A DNA stretch of 41,870 bases from NCBI GenBank assembly GCA_041659105.1, contig JBAZYX010000024.1:1-41870 (forward strand), in the 5' to 3' direction. The notes under the pieces are model-generated. The model saw nothing but the letters and a program-made list of their open reading frames with translations, was not told the DNA's origin and made no database searches. Position 1 is the first letter of the stretch, and each line of letters starts with the position of its first letter. Positions 8,374 to 15,846 of the stretch are shown piece by piece. A program made the translations under genes and the position numbers. The stretch is from CAIUKV01 sp041659105 (lineage in GTDB: Bacteria; Actinomycetota; Acidimicrobiia; IMCC26256; PALSA-555).

Positions 8374-9567
8374 CTACGGCGCCGGTTCGACCACGACTTC
8401 CAGACGCGCGTGGGCGGCACGGAGCGCCGCCTCCACGCCGGCGGGGGTGTCGCCCCGGGCGAACAGGAAGCCGAGGTAGCGGTCCCCCTCGGGGAGCGCC
8501 ACGACCGGGCGGCCGGGGTTGATGGAGATCTCGAGGCCCACGATGCCGGGGACCGCGCGCGCGTCTTCTTGTCCGTGTACCGACCGCAGCGTGCCCGTGG
8601 CCGGGATCGGCAGCATCATCACCCCGCTCGCCGCGCCCTCGCGGCGCAGGTCCTCCAGCGGGAGCCCGAGCGCATGGCGCAGGATCACCTCTTCGAGCGA
8701 GATGCCCGCGCCGAAGCGCAGCGCCCGCGCGCAGAGCCCGCCGATGGAACGCGCGGCGACGTCGATGACGCGCACACGGTCGCCGTCGATCCGCAGCTCC
8801 GCGTGCACCGGCCCCTCCGTGAGCCCGAGTGCGGCCGCGGCGTCGCGCGCGACGCGCGCCACCTGGTCCAGCGTCGCGGCCCGGAGACGCGACGGCGTGA
8901 CGTAGATCGTCTCCTCGAAGTAGGGACCGTCGAGCGGGTCGGGCTTGTCGAACACGGCGAGCACGGCGAGCGTGCCGTCGCGCATGAGGCCCTCCACGGC
9001 GACCTCCGCGCCGGGGACGAACTCCTCGACCAGCAACGGTGCTCCGCACGCGATCACCGACGCCCGACCCGCGGCGGAGCACGCGGCTTCGGCGTCGTCG
9101 GCGCGGATCACGCCCTGGCTCCCCGAGAGCCCCGCGGGCTTCACGACGCACGGGTAGCCCACATCGGGGATGTGTTCGAGGTCGTCGATCGGGGCCCAGC
9201 GGGGCTGGGGCACCTCGGACGCGTCGAGCGCGGCGCGCAGATCGCGCTTGTCGCGTGTGCGGGCGGCGGCCTCCGGCGGGTTGTGGGGGAGCCCGAGGAG
9301 CTCGGCGGCGCGGGCCGCGACCACCACGCCCTGGTCGTCGACGGCGATCACCGCGTCCACGGGTCCGCGGTCGTCGACGTTCGTGAGCATCGCCGCCGCC
9401 CGCTCCGGATCGTCGAACGGCACCTCGACGGCCCGCGTGCCGTCGCGATCGAGCACGGGCGAGACCCGGTCGGACGCCACCACCACCTCGGCTCCGAGCG
9501 CCCGTGCGGCCGCCACGAAGTCGGTGGCCCGGTAGGTGGAGGTGGGGAGCAGGAGGACCACGCGCAC
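8374..9567 (-). CDS. ATP-grasp domain protein paired with the radical SAM selenoprotein
   Basis: A 397-residue soluble protein. A Rossmann-like N-terminal domain (residues 1–100) is followed by an ATP-grasp fold: YPCVVKPAGLSGSQGV (nucleotide-binding loop, near 140–155), LLVEEFVPGAEVAVEG and the metal-binding strand GPVHAELRIDGDRVRVID. ATP-grasp enzymes join a carboxylate to an amine or thiol through an acyl phosphate; the general resemblance is to the carbamoyl-phosphate synthetase L-chain or L-amino-acid ligase type. It is the first gene of a two-gene unit, with only 9 nt to the radical SAM start, so the two products probably act in one pathway. It is divergent from the nfu gene. Substrate not identifiable. 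Confidence 0.85.
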   Translation of the reverse strand: MRVVLLLPTSTYRATDFVAAARALGAEVVVASDRVSPVLDRDGTRAVEVPFDDPERAAAMLTNVDDRGPVDAVIAVDDQGVVVAARAAELLGLPHNPPEAAARTRDKRDLRAALDASEVPQPRWAPIDDLEHIPDVGYPCVVKPAGLSGSQGVIRADDAEAACSAAGRASVIACGAPLLVEEFVPGAEVAVEGLMRDGTLAVLAVFDKPDPLDGPYFEETIYVTPSRLRAATLDQVARVARDAAAALGLTEGPVHAELRIDGDRVRVIDVAARSIGGLCARALRFGAGISLEEVILRHALGLPLEDLRREGAASGVMMLPIPATGTLRSVHGQEDARAVPGIVGLEISINPGRPVVALPEGDRYLGFLFARGDTPAGVEAALRAAHARLEVVVEPAP

Positions 9568-9617
9568 CCCCCTATCATGGATGGTGCATCCGGCCCCGAG
9601 CGCGACAGGACCTTCTC

Positions 9618-10241
9618 ATGAGCGAACTGGTGGAGCCGATCCTCACCCTCACCGACGCCGCGCGCGACAAGATCCTCGAGGTGCGGGCCGCCGAGCCCGG
9701 CGCCGACACCCTGGCCCTGTGGGTGACGGTCAACGGCGAGGCGGGCGGCGCGTACACCTACGACATGTCGTTCCGGGCGCTCGACGACGCCGGCGAGATC
9801 GAGGTGGTGCAGCACCACGACGACCTGCCCGTGGTGATCGACGGCGGCAGCGTCGAGGCCCTGGCCGGGGCGACCCTCGACTTCGCGGCGACCGGCATGG
9901 TCATGCAGAACCCGAACAAGCCGGCCCCGCGGGTGGCGGCGGTGCGGGCCACGGCCGACCTCTCGGGTCCGGTCGCGCTGGCCGTGCTGAAGGTGCTCGA
10001 GGAGCAGATCAACCCCGCGATCGCGTCGCACGGCGGCCGCGCCGAGCTCGTGGCCGTGGAGGAGTCGATCGCGTACCTGCGCCTGGGCGGAGGCTGCCAG
10101 GGCTGCGGGATGGCGTCGGTGACGCTGAGCCAGGGGATCGAGGTCGCGATCCTCGACAACGTGCCCGAGATCAGCGAAGTCGTCGACGTGACCGACCACG
10201 CGTCCGGCACCAACCCGTACTTCGAGTCGGCCAAGAAGTAG
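9618..10241 (+). CDS. NifU/Nfu-type Fe-S cluster scaffold or carrier protein
   Basis: A 207-residue protein with a HesB/A-type-like N-terminal domain (degenerate, residues 1–100) and a C-terminal Nfu domain with GGGCQGCGMAS (Cys160, Cys163). The Nfu CxxC motif binds a transient [4Fe-4S] cluster for delivery to apoproteins. The two-domain arrangement resembles NfuA. ATG 9618 is chosen over an upstream in-frame start at 9504 because the latter extends into the divergent ATP-grasp gene, and because ACAGGA lies 7 nt before the ATG. Possible clients nearby are the radical SAM protein and aconitase, but this is inference. Confidence 0.88.
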   Translation: MSELVEPILTLTDAARDKILEVRAAEPGADTLALWVTVNGEAGGAYTYDMSFRALDDAGEIEVVQHHDDLPVVIDGGSVEALAGATLDFAATGMVMQNPNKPAPRVAAVRATADLSGPVALAVLKVLEEQINPAIASHGGRAELVAVEESIAYLRLGGGCQGCGMASVTLSQGIEVAILDNVPEISEVVDVTDHASGTNPYFESAKK

Positions 10242-10259
10242 CGCCGCGGCGCCCGCCGA

Positions 10260-10979
10260 TCAGGCGAAGCGCTTGGCGTCGTCGGCGGCGTAGCGCGCCA
10301 CGACGTTGTCGACCGACGCGGTCCGCTCGAGCGACTCCGCGAACTCGGCCAGGCGCCCACCGGGGATCGCCATCGTCATCTCGGAGACGTTCATCCCGGT
10401 GCGCACGCGGCTGAGCGCGCAGCCCACGCTCGCGGCCGGCTCGCCCTGCTCCTTGGCGATGGCGACGATGTGGCACTGCGGCTTGCCTTCGATCCGCAGG
10501 CCGGGCCAGGCGTCGGAGATCGTCATCATCTGCTTGCCGTTGACCCGGAGGAGCACGACGTCGGGGTCGACCGGCGTCTCGGCCAGCGGGCCGTAGACGA
10601 CCGCGCCGGGCTTCTGGGTGACGACCGGGATCTGGGGGACGACGTCCATCGTGACCCACCCGCTGTCGAGGAGCGCGGCGACGTCGGAGTTGTTGCCCAC
10701 TTCGTCGAGGGTCTTGAAGCCGTGGGTGACGCTGCCGACGCTGCAGTTGCCGTGGTCCTCGGCGACGGTGGAGAACGTCTTCTCGGCGCCCTTCATCCAG
10801 AACACGCAGCCGGCGGGTACCCGGCCGGTGCGACCGTCGTCGGCCGGGGCGCTCATCGGCGCGTCGAACGCAGGCACGCCCTCGGGCGCGGCATCGGCGA
10901 ACGTGATAGCGATCGGCGGCGCGAGGAGGCGCAGCGATTCGGTCAGCGAGGTTGCGAGTGCGTTCCAGTCGGCGGTCAT
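10260..10979 (-). CDS. DUF169 family protein
   Basis: A 239-residue protein. The pattern AGCVFWMKGAEKTFSTVAEDHGNCSVGSVTHG followed by VLLRVNGKQMMTI matches the DUF169 family, common in archaea and anaerobes and often annotated only as uncharacterized. Several cysteines are conserved in that region (in AGCVFW and in GNCSVG). Function is not established; an Fe-S or metal role has been suggested for such proteins and would suit this Fe-S-rich neighbourhood, but I see no proof. The start at ATG 10979 gives a family-like N-terminus (MTADWNALATSLTESLRLLA). It converges with nfu and lies 26 nt downstream of the VOC gene. Confidence 0.75.
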   Translation of the reverse strand: MTADWNALATSLTESLRLLAPPIAITFADAAPEGVPAFDAPMSAPADDGRTGRVPAGCVFWMKGAEKTFSTVAEDHGNCSVGSVTHGFKTLDEVGNNSDVAALLDSGWVTMDVVPQIPVVTQKPGAVVYGPLAETPVDPDVVLLRVNGKQMMTISDAWPGLRIEGKPQCHIVAIAKEQGEPAASVGCALSRVRTGMNVSEMTMAIPGGRLAEFAESLERTASVDNVVARYAADDAKRFA

Positions 10980-11005
10980 GGGCGGGAGCATAGATGCGGC
11001 CCTGC

Positions 11006-11467
11006 TCAGCCGAAGCGGGCGACCTCGGCGTCGAGGTCGAGGCGCTCGATCACGGCGTCGTGCTCGTAGGAGCCCCATTGGTCGCGCGGCACGATCCACA
11101 TGATCTCGAACTCGTTGCCGTCGGGGTCGTGCCCGTAGAGGGACTTCGTGGCCCCGTGGTCGCTCTCGCCCGCGTAAGCGCCGCGGTCGCGCAGTGCGTT
11201 GCGGGCGACCACGAGGTCGCGGACCGAGCCGACCTGCCACGCGAGGTGGTAGAGGCCGACGCGCCCGCGCTCGGGGCCGGGGGCCTCGGCGCCCACCGAG
11301 AACAGGCCGAGGTCGTGGTGGTTGTCGGTTCCGGCGGCCCGGAGGAACGCGGCACCCGGCAGCTCGGTGATGATCTCGAAGCCGAACAGCTCGGAGTACC
11401 ACCGGGCGGATGCGGCGGCGTCGCGGACGTAGAGGACGGCATGGTTGAGGCGCTGCACAGGAATCAT
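11006..11467 (-). CDS. VOC-superfamily protein (glyoxalase/extradiol dioxygenase-like)
   Basis: A 153-residue two-βαβββ vicinal-oxygen-chelate protein. Likely metal ligands are His9 in LNHAVLYVRD, the His in GLYHLAWQV and the Glu in DPDGNEFEIMW, a catechol 2,3-dioxygenase-like arrangement. The complete set of ligands suggests an active metalloenzyme, but VOC substrates cannot be told from sequence at this level. The ATG lies 7 nt after the stop of the minus-strand NifS-like gene, so the two are likely co-transcribed. Confidence 0.85.
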   Translation of the reverse strand: MIPVQRLNHAVLYVRDAAASARWYSELFGFEIITELPGAAFLRAAGTDNHHDLGLFSVGAEAPGPERGRVGLYHLAWQVGSVRDLVVARNALRDRGAYAGESDHGATKSLYGHDPDGNEFEIMWIVPRDQWGSYEHDAVIERLDLDAEVARFG

Positions 11468-11474
11468 TGAACGT

Positions 11475-12620
11475 TCAACTTAGTCTCAGGGCCCGGAGAG
11501 TCCCAACCACCGCAGGGAACGCCGTGGCGAACGTCGCGACGTCACCGTCCATCGTGGACCAGCCCACGCTGACCCGCAACGAGCGCTCGGCGTCGACCCC
11601 CATGGCCTGGAGGACCGGGGAGGGCTCCAGCAGCTCGCTCGAGCACGACGACCCCGAGTGCACCGCCACGCCGCGCTGGTCGAGCCCGAGCACGACCGGC
11701 TCGGCCTCCACCCCGTCGATGCCGACGCACACGAGGTTCGGGAGGCGGGCGGCGGGATCGCCGAACCGAGTGACGCCCGGAACGGCGGCGGCCGCGGCCG
11801 CGATGGCGTCGGTGTGGGCGACGGCCGCCGCGGCCTCGCGGGCGAGGCCGTCGTCGGTGGTCAGCTCGGACGCCGCGGCGCCGAAGCCCACGATCGCGGG
11901 CACGTCCTCGATCCCGCCCCGGCGGGCCCGTTCCTGTGCGCCGCCGACGACGAACGGCGGGAACCGCAGCCCGCGGCGCACGAGCAGCGCGGCGACGCCC
12001 TTGGGCGCCCCCCAGGTGTGGCCGTCGACCGAGCACAGGTCGGCTCCGAGGTCACCGAAGTGCACGGGGAGATGGCCCGCCGCGGCACACGCGTCCACGT
12101 GCACGACGATGCCGCGGGCGCGGGCCGCCGCCACGATCTCGGCGACCGCGGTCTGGACGGTGCCCACCTCGTGGTTGGCGAGCTGGACGGTCACGAGCAC
12201 CGTGTCGTCGCGGAGCGCGCCGGTCACGGTGTCGGCCGCGAAGCGACCGGTGCCGTCGACGCCGACGACCGAAACGTCGACCCGCGCGCGCCCGCACGCC
12301 TCCAGCACGGCCGAGTGCTCGACCGCCGTGGTCACCACGTGGTGGCCGGCGTCCCGCTCCCGGGCCCGCTCGACCGCACCCCAGATCGCGGTGTTCACCG
12401 CCTCCGCGCCGGTGGCGGTGAACACGACCTCACGCGGCCGGGCGCCGAACAGGGACGCGACCTGCTCACGTGCGTTCTCGACGGCCACCCGGGTGGTGCG
12501 GCCCTCTTCGTGGATCCGTCCGGGGTCGCCGGGGTGGCCTTCCAGGAACGGGAGCATCGCCGCCAGCGCGGCGGGACGCAGCGGTGCGGAAGACGCGTGG
12601 TCGAGGTACGCGCGCGACAT
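11475..12620 (-). CDS. NifS-like class V aminotransferase (cysteine desulfurase family) with Thr at the usual Schiff-base Lys position
   Basis: A 381-residue fold-type I PLP protein. Typical NifS/IscS features are present: YLDHASSAPLRP at the N-terminus, FTATGAEAVNTAIW (PLP phosphate site), the EHSAVL histidine, HVDACAAAGHLPV, and the C-terminal active-cysteine loop HSGSSCSSELLEPS (Cys326). The PLP-lysine motif, SxHKxxGPKG in IscS, reads D-G-H-T-W-G-A-P-K-G, so Thr202 stands where the internal-aldimine lysine should be; Lys207 matches the second, structural lysine. Either the protein uses another lysine, has an altered reaction, or no longer forms the aldimine. The Fe-S gene context (SufR-like regulator upstream, Mrp divergent) fits sulfur mobilisation. 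Confidence 0.85.
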   Translation of the reverse strand: MSRAYLDHASSAPLRPAALAAMLPFLEGHPGDPGRIHEEGRTTRVAVENAREQVASLFGARPREVVFTATGAEAVNTAIWGAVERARERDAGHHVVTTAVEHSAVLEACGRARVDVSVVGVDGTGRFAADTVTGALRDDTVLVTVQLANHEVGTVQTAVAEIVAAARARGIVVHVDACAAAGHLPVHFGDLGADLCSVDGHTWGAPKGVAALLVRRGLRFPPFVVGGAQERARRGGIEDVPAIVGFGAAASELTTDDGLAREAAAAVAHTDAIAAAAAAVPGVTRFGDPAARLPNLVCVGIDGVEAEPVVLGLDQRGVAVHSGSSCSSELLEPSPVLQAMGVDAERSLRVSVGWSTMDGDVATFATAFPAVVGTLRALRLS

Positions 12621-12627
12621 CGCCCGC

Positions 12628-13395
12628 TCAGACGCGGGCGACGCAGAAGTCGTCGCCGCCGGGCCGACTCGCCTCGAAGCGGGGAGACGTCTCTCCGTAG
12701 AGCCCGGCGAGCATCCCGCGGATCATGCCGCGGTCGAGCGCGCACACCACGTGCGGGTACTTGTGCGCGGTGTCGCCGAACGGGCAGCACTCCGAGACGA
12801 TGGAGAGCTCGCCGCCCTTCTCCTCGGTGTGCGCGGCGAACCCGTGTGCGGTGAGCGCGTCGGCCACGGCACCGACCGCGGCGCGCACCGAGCGGTGCCC
12901 GGCGTTCGGCTCCATGCGGGCGGCGAGGCCCCGGCCGTACTCGTAGCCGACGTTGTCGGCGAGCTCGGCGGCCTCGTCGGGCCCGAGGGCGTCGAGCGCG
13001 GCGGCCAGGAGGTTGGACAGCACGTCGTCGTGCTTGAGCGGCATGGAGAAGGTGGTGTCGAGCGCGACCGCGCAGTAGCGCTTGGACGGGCGACCGGCGC
13101 CCCGGGCTCCGGTGTCGGCGGCCCGGCGACCCACCTCGACCACGAGGTAGCCGCCGCCGGTGAGCTTCTCGAGGTGGTGCCGGGCGACGTTGGCGTGGAG
13201 CGCGAACTGCTCGGCGACCTCCGACGCGGTGACCCCCTCGACGCCCCGCTCGCGCACGAAGAGGTAGATCTCCCGGCGGGTCGGGTCGCCGAACGCGTTC
13301 GTGACCGCGGCGACGGCGGCGTTGAACTCGTTGGCGCTCAGGCTCCGCTCGGCCTCGGTGGCGGTGGCGGCGGCGGTGGGGGCGGTGGGCGGCAC
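12628..13395 (-). CDS. Helix-turn-helix regulator resembling SufR (ArsR/DeoR-like with C-terminal cysteines)
   Basis: A 255-residue regulator. A winged-helix domain spans about residues 15–85 (AFGDPTRREIYLFVRE, SEVAEQFALHANVARHHLEKLTGGGYL). The C-terminal domain ends with cysteines in SECCPFGD, PHVVCALD and DDFCVARV. This layout recalls SufR, an Fe-S-sensing repressor of suf genes, whose C-terminal cysteines hold the cluster; spacing here (CC-x13-C-x32-C) is close to the mycobacterial type but not identical. The start is GTG 13395, since residues further upstream run into the divergent mrp region. The NifS-like gene starts 7 nt after its stop. A perfect palindrome at 13410–13421 is a candidate operator. 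Confidence 0.72.
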   Translation of the reverse strand: MPPTAPTAAATATEAERSLSANEFNAAVAAVTNAFGDPTRREIYLFVRERGVEGVTASEVAEQFALHANVARHHLEKLTGGGYLVVEVGRRAADTGARGAGRPSKRYCAVALDTTFSMPLKHDDVLSNLLAAALDALGPDEAAELADNVGYEYGRGLAARMEPNAGHRSVRAAVGAVADALTAHGFAAHTEEKGGELSIVSECCPFGDTAHKYPHVVCALDRGMIRGMLAGLYGETSPRFEASRPGGDDFCVARV

Positions 13396-13409
13396 GATCG
13401 GTATTCTAC

Positions 13410-13421
13410 CTATCCGGATAG
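13410..13421. promoter_or_regulatory. Perfect 12-bp palindrome, candidate operator
   Basis: CTATCCGGATAG is its own reverse complement. It lies 14 nt upstream of the start of the SufR-like gene and about 60 nt upstream of mrp, in the short divergent spacer, where an autoregulating dimeric winged-helix protein would be expected to bind. The AT-rich TATTCTAC next to it could belong to a promoter of either direction. Binding is an inference. Confidence 0.5.
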
Positions 13422-13483
13422 TGGAAATCAGGTGGGCCGCCCCGAGACGCCCGGGACCCGTCCGTGCGATGGCGTCAGGTGGC

Positions 13484-14599
13484 ATGACCGTGACCGACGA
13501 GAACACCGACGAGAACCAGGTGCGAGCGGCGCTGGCCGGTGTCGACGAGCCCGAGCTGCGGCTCCCGATCGTCGACCTCGGGATGGTGAAGGGCATCGCG
13601 ATCGACGGGGACACCGCCGTGGTGGCCGTGGCGCTCCCGCTCTCGGGCGACGCCCGGGCCGAGGCGATCCACGAGCGGGTCGCCGCCGCGGTGCTCGCGG
13701 GCACCGACCTCGTCCGGGTCGAGGTGGACCTCCGGGCCATGGAGCCCGACGAGCTCGTGGCCTGTGCCCGGGTGCTCAAGCACGAGCCCCCGCCCAACCC
13801 GCTGCGGGTGATCGACGTCGACGCGCCGGCCCGGCCCGCGCCCCGGGTCAACCCGTTCACCGACGCCCGCACGCGGGTGCTCGCGATCTCGTCGGGCAAG
13901 GGTGGCGTGGGCAAGTCGTCGGTCACCACGAACCTCTCGATCGCCCTGGCTCAGCGCGGCCGCCGGGTCGCGGCGGTCGACGCCGACGTCTGGGGCTTCT
14001 CGATGCCGCGCATGCTCGGCGTCCGCAACCCGCCCGACCTGATCGACGACGTGATCGTGCCGCCGGAGGCCAACGGGGTGCGCCTCATCTCGATGGGGTA
14101 CTTCGCGAGCGAGGAGCAGGCCGTGATCTGGCGGGGCCCGATGCTGCACAAGGCGCTCGAGCAGTTCCTCACCGACGTGTACTGGGGCGATCCCGACTAC
14201 CTCGTGATCGACATGCCGCCGGGGACGGGCGACGTGTCGCTGTCCATGGCCCAGTTCATCCCGCGTGCGGAAGTGGTCATCGTGACCACGCCTCAACCCG
14301 CGGCACAGCGGGTCGCCCAGCGGGCCGCGGCCATGGCCGAGAAGGTGAACCTCGACGTCGTCGGCGTGATCGAGAACATGTCGTGGTTCACCGGCGACGA
14401 CGGCAAGCGCTACGAGCTGTTCGGCGCGGGCGGGGGCAAGGAGCTCGCCGACCGGCTCTCGGTGCCGCTGCTGGGGCAGATCCCGCTCGTGCCGGCGCTG
14501 CGCGAGGGTGGCGACGACGGCGAGCCGATCGTGGTGGCCCACCCCGACGACGAAGCCGCCGTGACGTTCCGCGCGATCGCCGCGACGCTCGACGCGTAG
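13484..14599 (+). CDS. mrp: Mrp/ApbC/NBP35-type Fe-S carrier ATPase
   Basis: A 371-residue protein. An N-terminal MIP18/DUF59-like domain (residues 1–95, LPIVDLGMVKGIAIDG) precedes a P-loop ATPase with the deviant Walker A SGKGGVGKSS near residue 137, DADVWGFSMPRML, and DYLVIDMPPGTGDVSLS. Mrp proteins bind and deliver [4Fe-4S] clusters in the cytoplasm in an ATP-dependent way. The C-terminal CxxC found in many homologues is not evident; the region reads NMSWFTGDDGKRYELFG, as in some actinobacterial versions. GTG 13490 is an alternative start and is better spaced from AGGTGG at 13477–13482. Confidence 0.92.
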   Translation: MTVTDENTDENQVRAALAGVDEPELRLPIVDLGMVKGIAIDGDTAVVAVALPLSGDARAEAIHERVAAAVLAGTDLVRVEVDLRAMEPDELVACARVLKHEPPPNPLRVIDVDAPARPAPRVNPFTDARTRVLAISSGKGGVGKSSVTTNLSIALAQRGRRVAAVDADVWGFSMPRMLGVRNPPDLIDDVIVPPEANGVRLISMGYFASEEQAVIWRGPMLHKALEQFLTDVYWGDPDYLVIDMPPGTGDVSLSMAQFIPRAEVVIVTTPQPAAQRVAQRAAAMAEKVNLDVVGVIENMSWFTGDDGKRYELFGAGGGKELADRLSVPLLGQIPLVPALREGGDDGEPIVVAHPDDEAAVTFRAIAATLDA

Positions 14600-14630
14600 C
14601 CGTTGCGGATGCCCCACTATCTTCGGGGGC

Positions 14631-14861
14631 ATGGAAATCCGCATCGGTGTCGTCCAAACGCCCAAGGAGATCGCCCTCGAGATCGAGGACTCGGTCGACG
14701 ACGTGAAGAAGGCCGTGCAGGCGGCCCTCGCCGACGACGACGGCGTGCTCTGGCTCACCGACAGGCAGGGCCGCACCGTCGGGGTGCCGTCCGAGCGGGT
14801 CGCGTACGTCGAGATCGAGCCCGACGGCGCAGCGAAGCGCGTCGGGTTCGGGCGGGGCTGA
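14631..14861 (+). CDS. DUF3107 family protein
   Basis: A 76-residue acidic soluble protein, MEIRIGVVQTPKEIALEIED..., with the RVAYVEIEP strand near the end. It matches the small DUF3107 family that is widespread in actinobacteria, including mycobacteria (the TB7.3-neighbour region), and has no known function. It lies 31 nt after mrp and upstream of the ArsA pair, so it is probably in one transcription unit. Its stop codon is built into a strong inverted repeat. Confidence 0.85.
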   Translation: MEIRIGVVQTPKEIALEIEDSVDDVKKAVQAALADDDGVLWLTDRQGRTVGVPSERVAYVEIEPDGAAKRVGFGRG

Positions 14862-14882
14862 GCGGGGGTCGAACCCCCGCTC
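14860..14882 (+). terminator. Strong intergenic hairpin (10-bp perfect stem, 3-nt loop)
   Basis: GAGCGGGGGT and ACCCCCGCTC pair perfectly around a CGA loop. The stem begins within the DUF3107 stop codon and ends 7 nt before the GTG of the next gene. There is no T-run, so simple intrinsic termination is uncertain; it may act as a partial terminator, an RNA-processing site, or a translational block for the downstream ATPase gene. Confidence 0.45.
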
Positions 14883-14889
14883 CCCGACG

Positions 14890-15846
14890 GTGCTCGATCT
14901 CCTCGATCGCCGGCTGCTCTTCGTCACCGGCAAGGGCGGCGTCGGCAAGAGCACGGTCACCGCGGCCACGGCCCTCCTCGCGGCCGAGCAGGGCAAGCGC
15001 GTCCTGCTCGTCGAGGTCGACGCCAAGGGGAACCTGACCAACCTGTTCGAGCACCCGCCCGTGGGGTTCGACCCCAAGCAGGTGTATCCCGGCGTGTTCG
15101 CGATGCAGCTGAACACCGAGGCGTCGCTGCGCGAGTACCTCAAGCTCAACCTGCGCATCCCCATGGTGGGCCGCATCGGCCCGATCGCGAACATCTTCGA
15201 CTTCGTGGCGAACGCCGCGCCCGGCGTGAAGGAGATCCTCACCGTCGGGAAGGTCTGCTGGGAGGTCCGGGAGACGCTCGAGGGGCGCGCCGACTGGGAC
15301 CTGGTGATCGTCGACGCAGCCGCCACCGGTCACGTCCTCGCTCAGCTCGACGCCCCGCGCACGATCCGTGAGCTCGTGCACACCGGTCCGATCCGCAACC
15401 AGACCGAGTGGATGATCGAGATCCTCTCCGACCCCGCGATCACGGCGCTCAACGTGGTGACCGCGCCCGAGGAGATGCCGGTCAACGAGACGATCGAGCT
15501 GGTGGCCCGGGCGCGCGAGGAGACCACCGTGCCGCTCGGCGCGGTCATCGTGAACCGCGTGCTGCCCGAGCCGTTCACGGTGGAGGACGAGCCGGTGTTC
15601 GCGGCGATGGGCACGCCGCCTGCCGCGGCGGCGCTGCAGGCCGAGCTCGGGCACGGAGCCGAGGGCGTGTTCGACGCGGCGCGCCTCGCGGTGGCCCTGC
15701 GCCGGGCCCGGGTCCCCCACCTCGACGCGTTGCGCGCGGCGGTGGATCTCCCGCTGCTCTACCTGCCGTACCTCTTCGTCCGTGACCACGGGCTGCGGGT
15801 CACCCGGATGGTGGCCGACGCCCTCGGCGCCGAGCTGGGCCTGTGA
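14890..15846 (+). CDS. ArsA/Get3-family ATPase, first paralogue
   Basis: A 318-residue P-loop ATPase with the deviant Walker A GKGGVGKST near residue 15, VDAKGNLTNLF (switch I region) and DLVIVDAAATGH (switch II). Each paralogue carries one ATPase domain, so a dimer or the two neighbours together would form the active pair. Arsenite-binding cysteines of true ArsA pumps and a Get3 CxxC are not seen, so "anion-transporting ATPase" labels should not be taken literally. The GTG start is read in a region without a clear ribosome site. The stop overlaps the next gene start (GTGA), pointing to coupled translation. Actinobacteria commonly keep two such genes beside pdtaS/whiB1; their job is unknown. 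Confidence 0.82.
   Translation: MLDLLDRRLLFVTGKGGVGKSTVTAATALLAAEQGKRVLLVEVDAKGNLTNLFEHPPVGFDPKQVYPGVFAMQLNTEASLREYLKLNLRIPMVGRIGPIANIFDFVANAAPGVKEILTVGKVCWEVRETLEGRADWDLVIVDAAATGHVLAQLDAPRTIRELVHTGPIRNQTEWMIEILSDPAITALNVVTAPEEMPVNETIELVARAREETTVPLGAVIVNRVLPEPFTVEDEPVFAAMGTPPAAAALQAELGHGAEGVFDAARLAVALRRARVPHLDALRAAVDLPLLYLPYLFVRDHGLRVTRMVADALGAELGL

Noticed and set aside
14860..14882. tRNA T-arm or tRNA remnant
   Set aside because: The stem resembles a T-arm, but the TTC loop is incomplete and no acceptor, D or anticodon arm is found around it.
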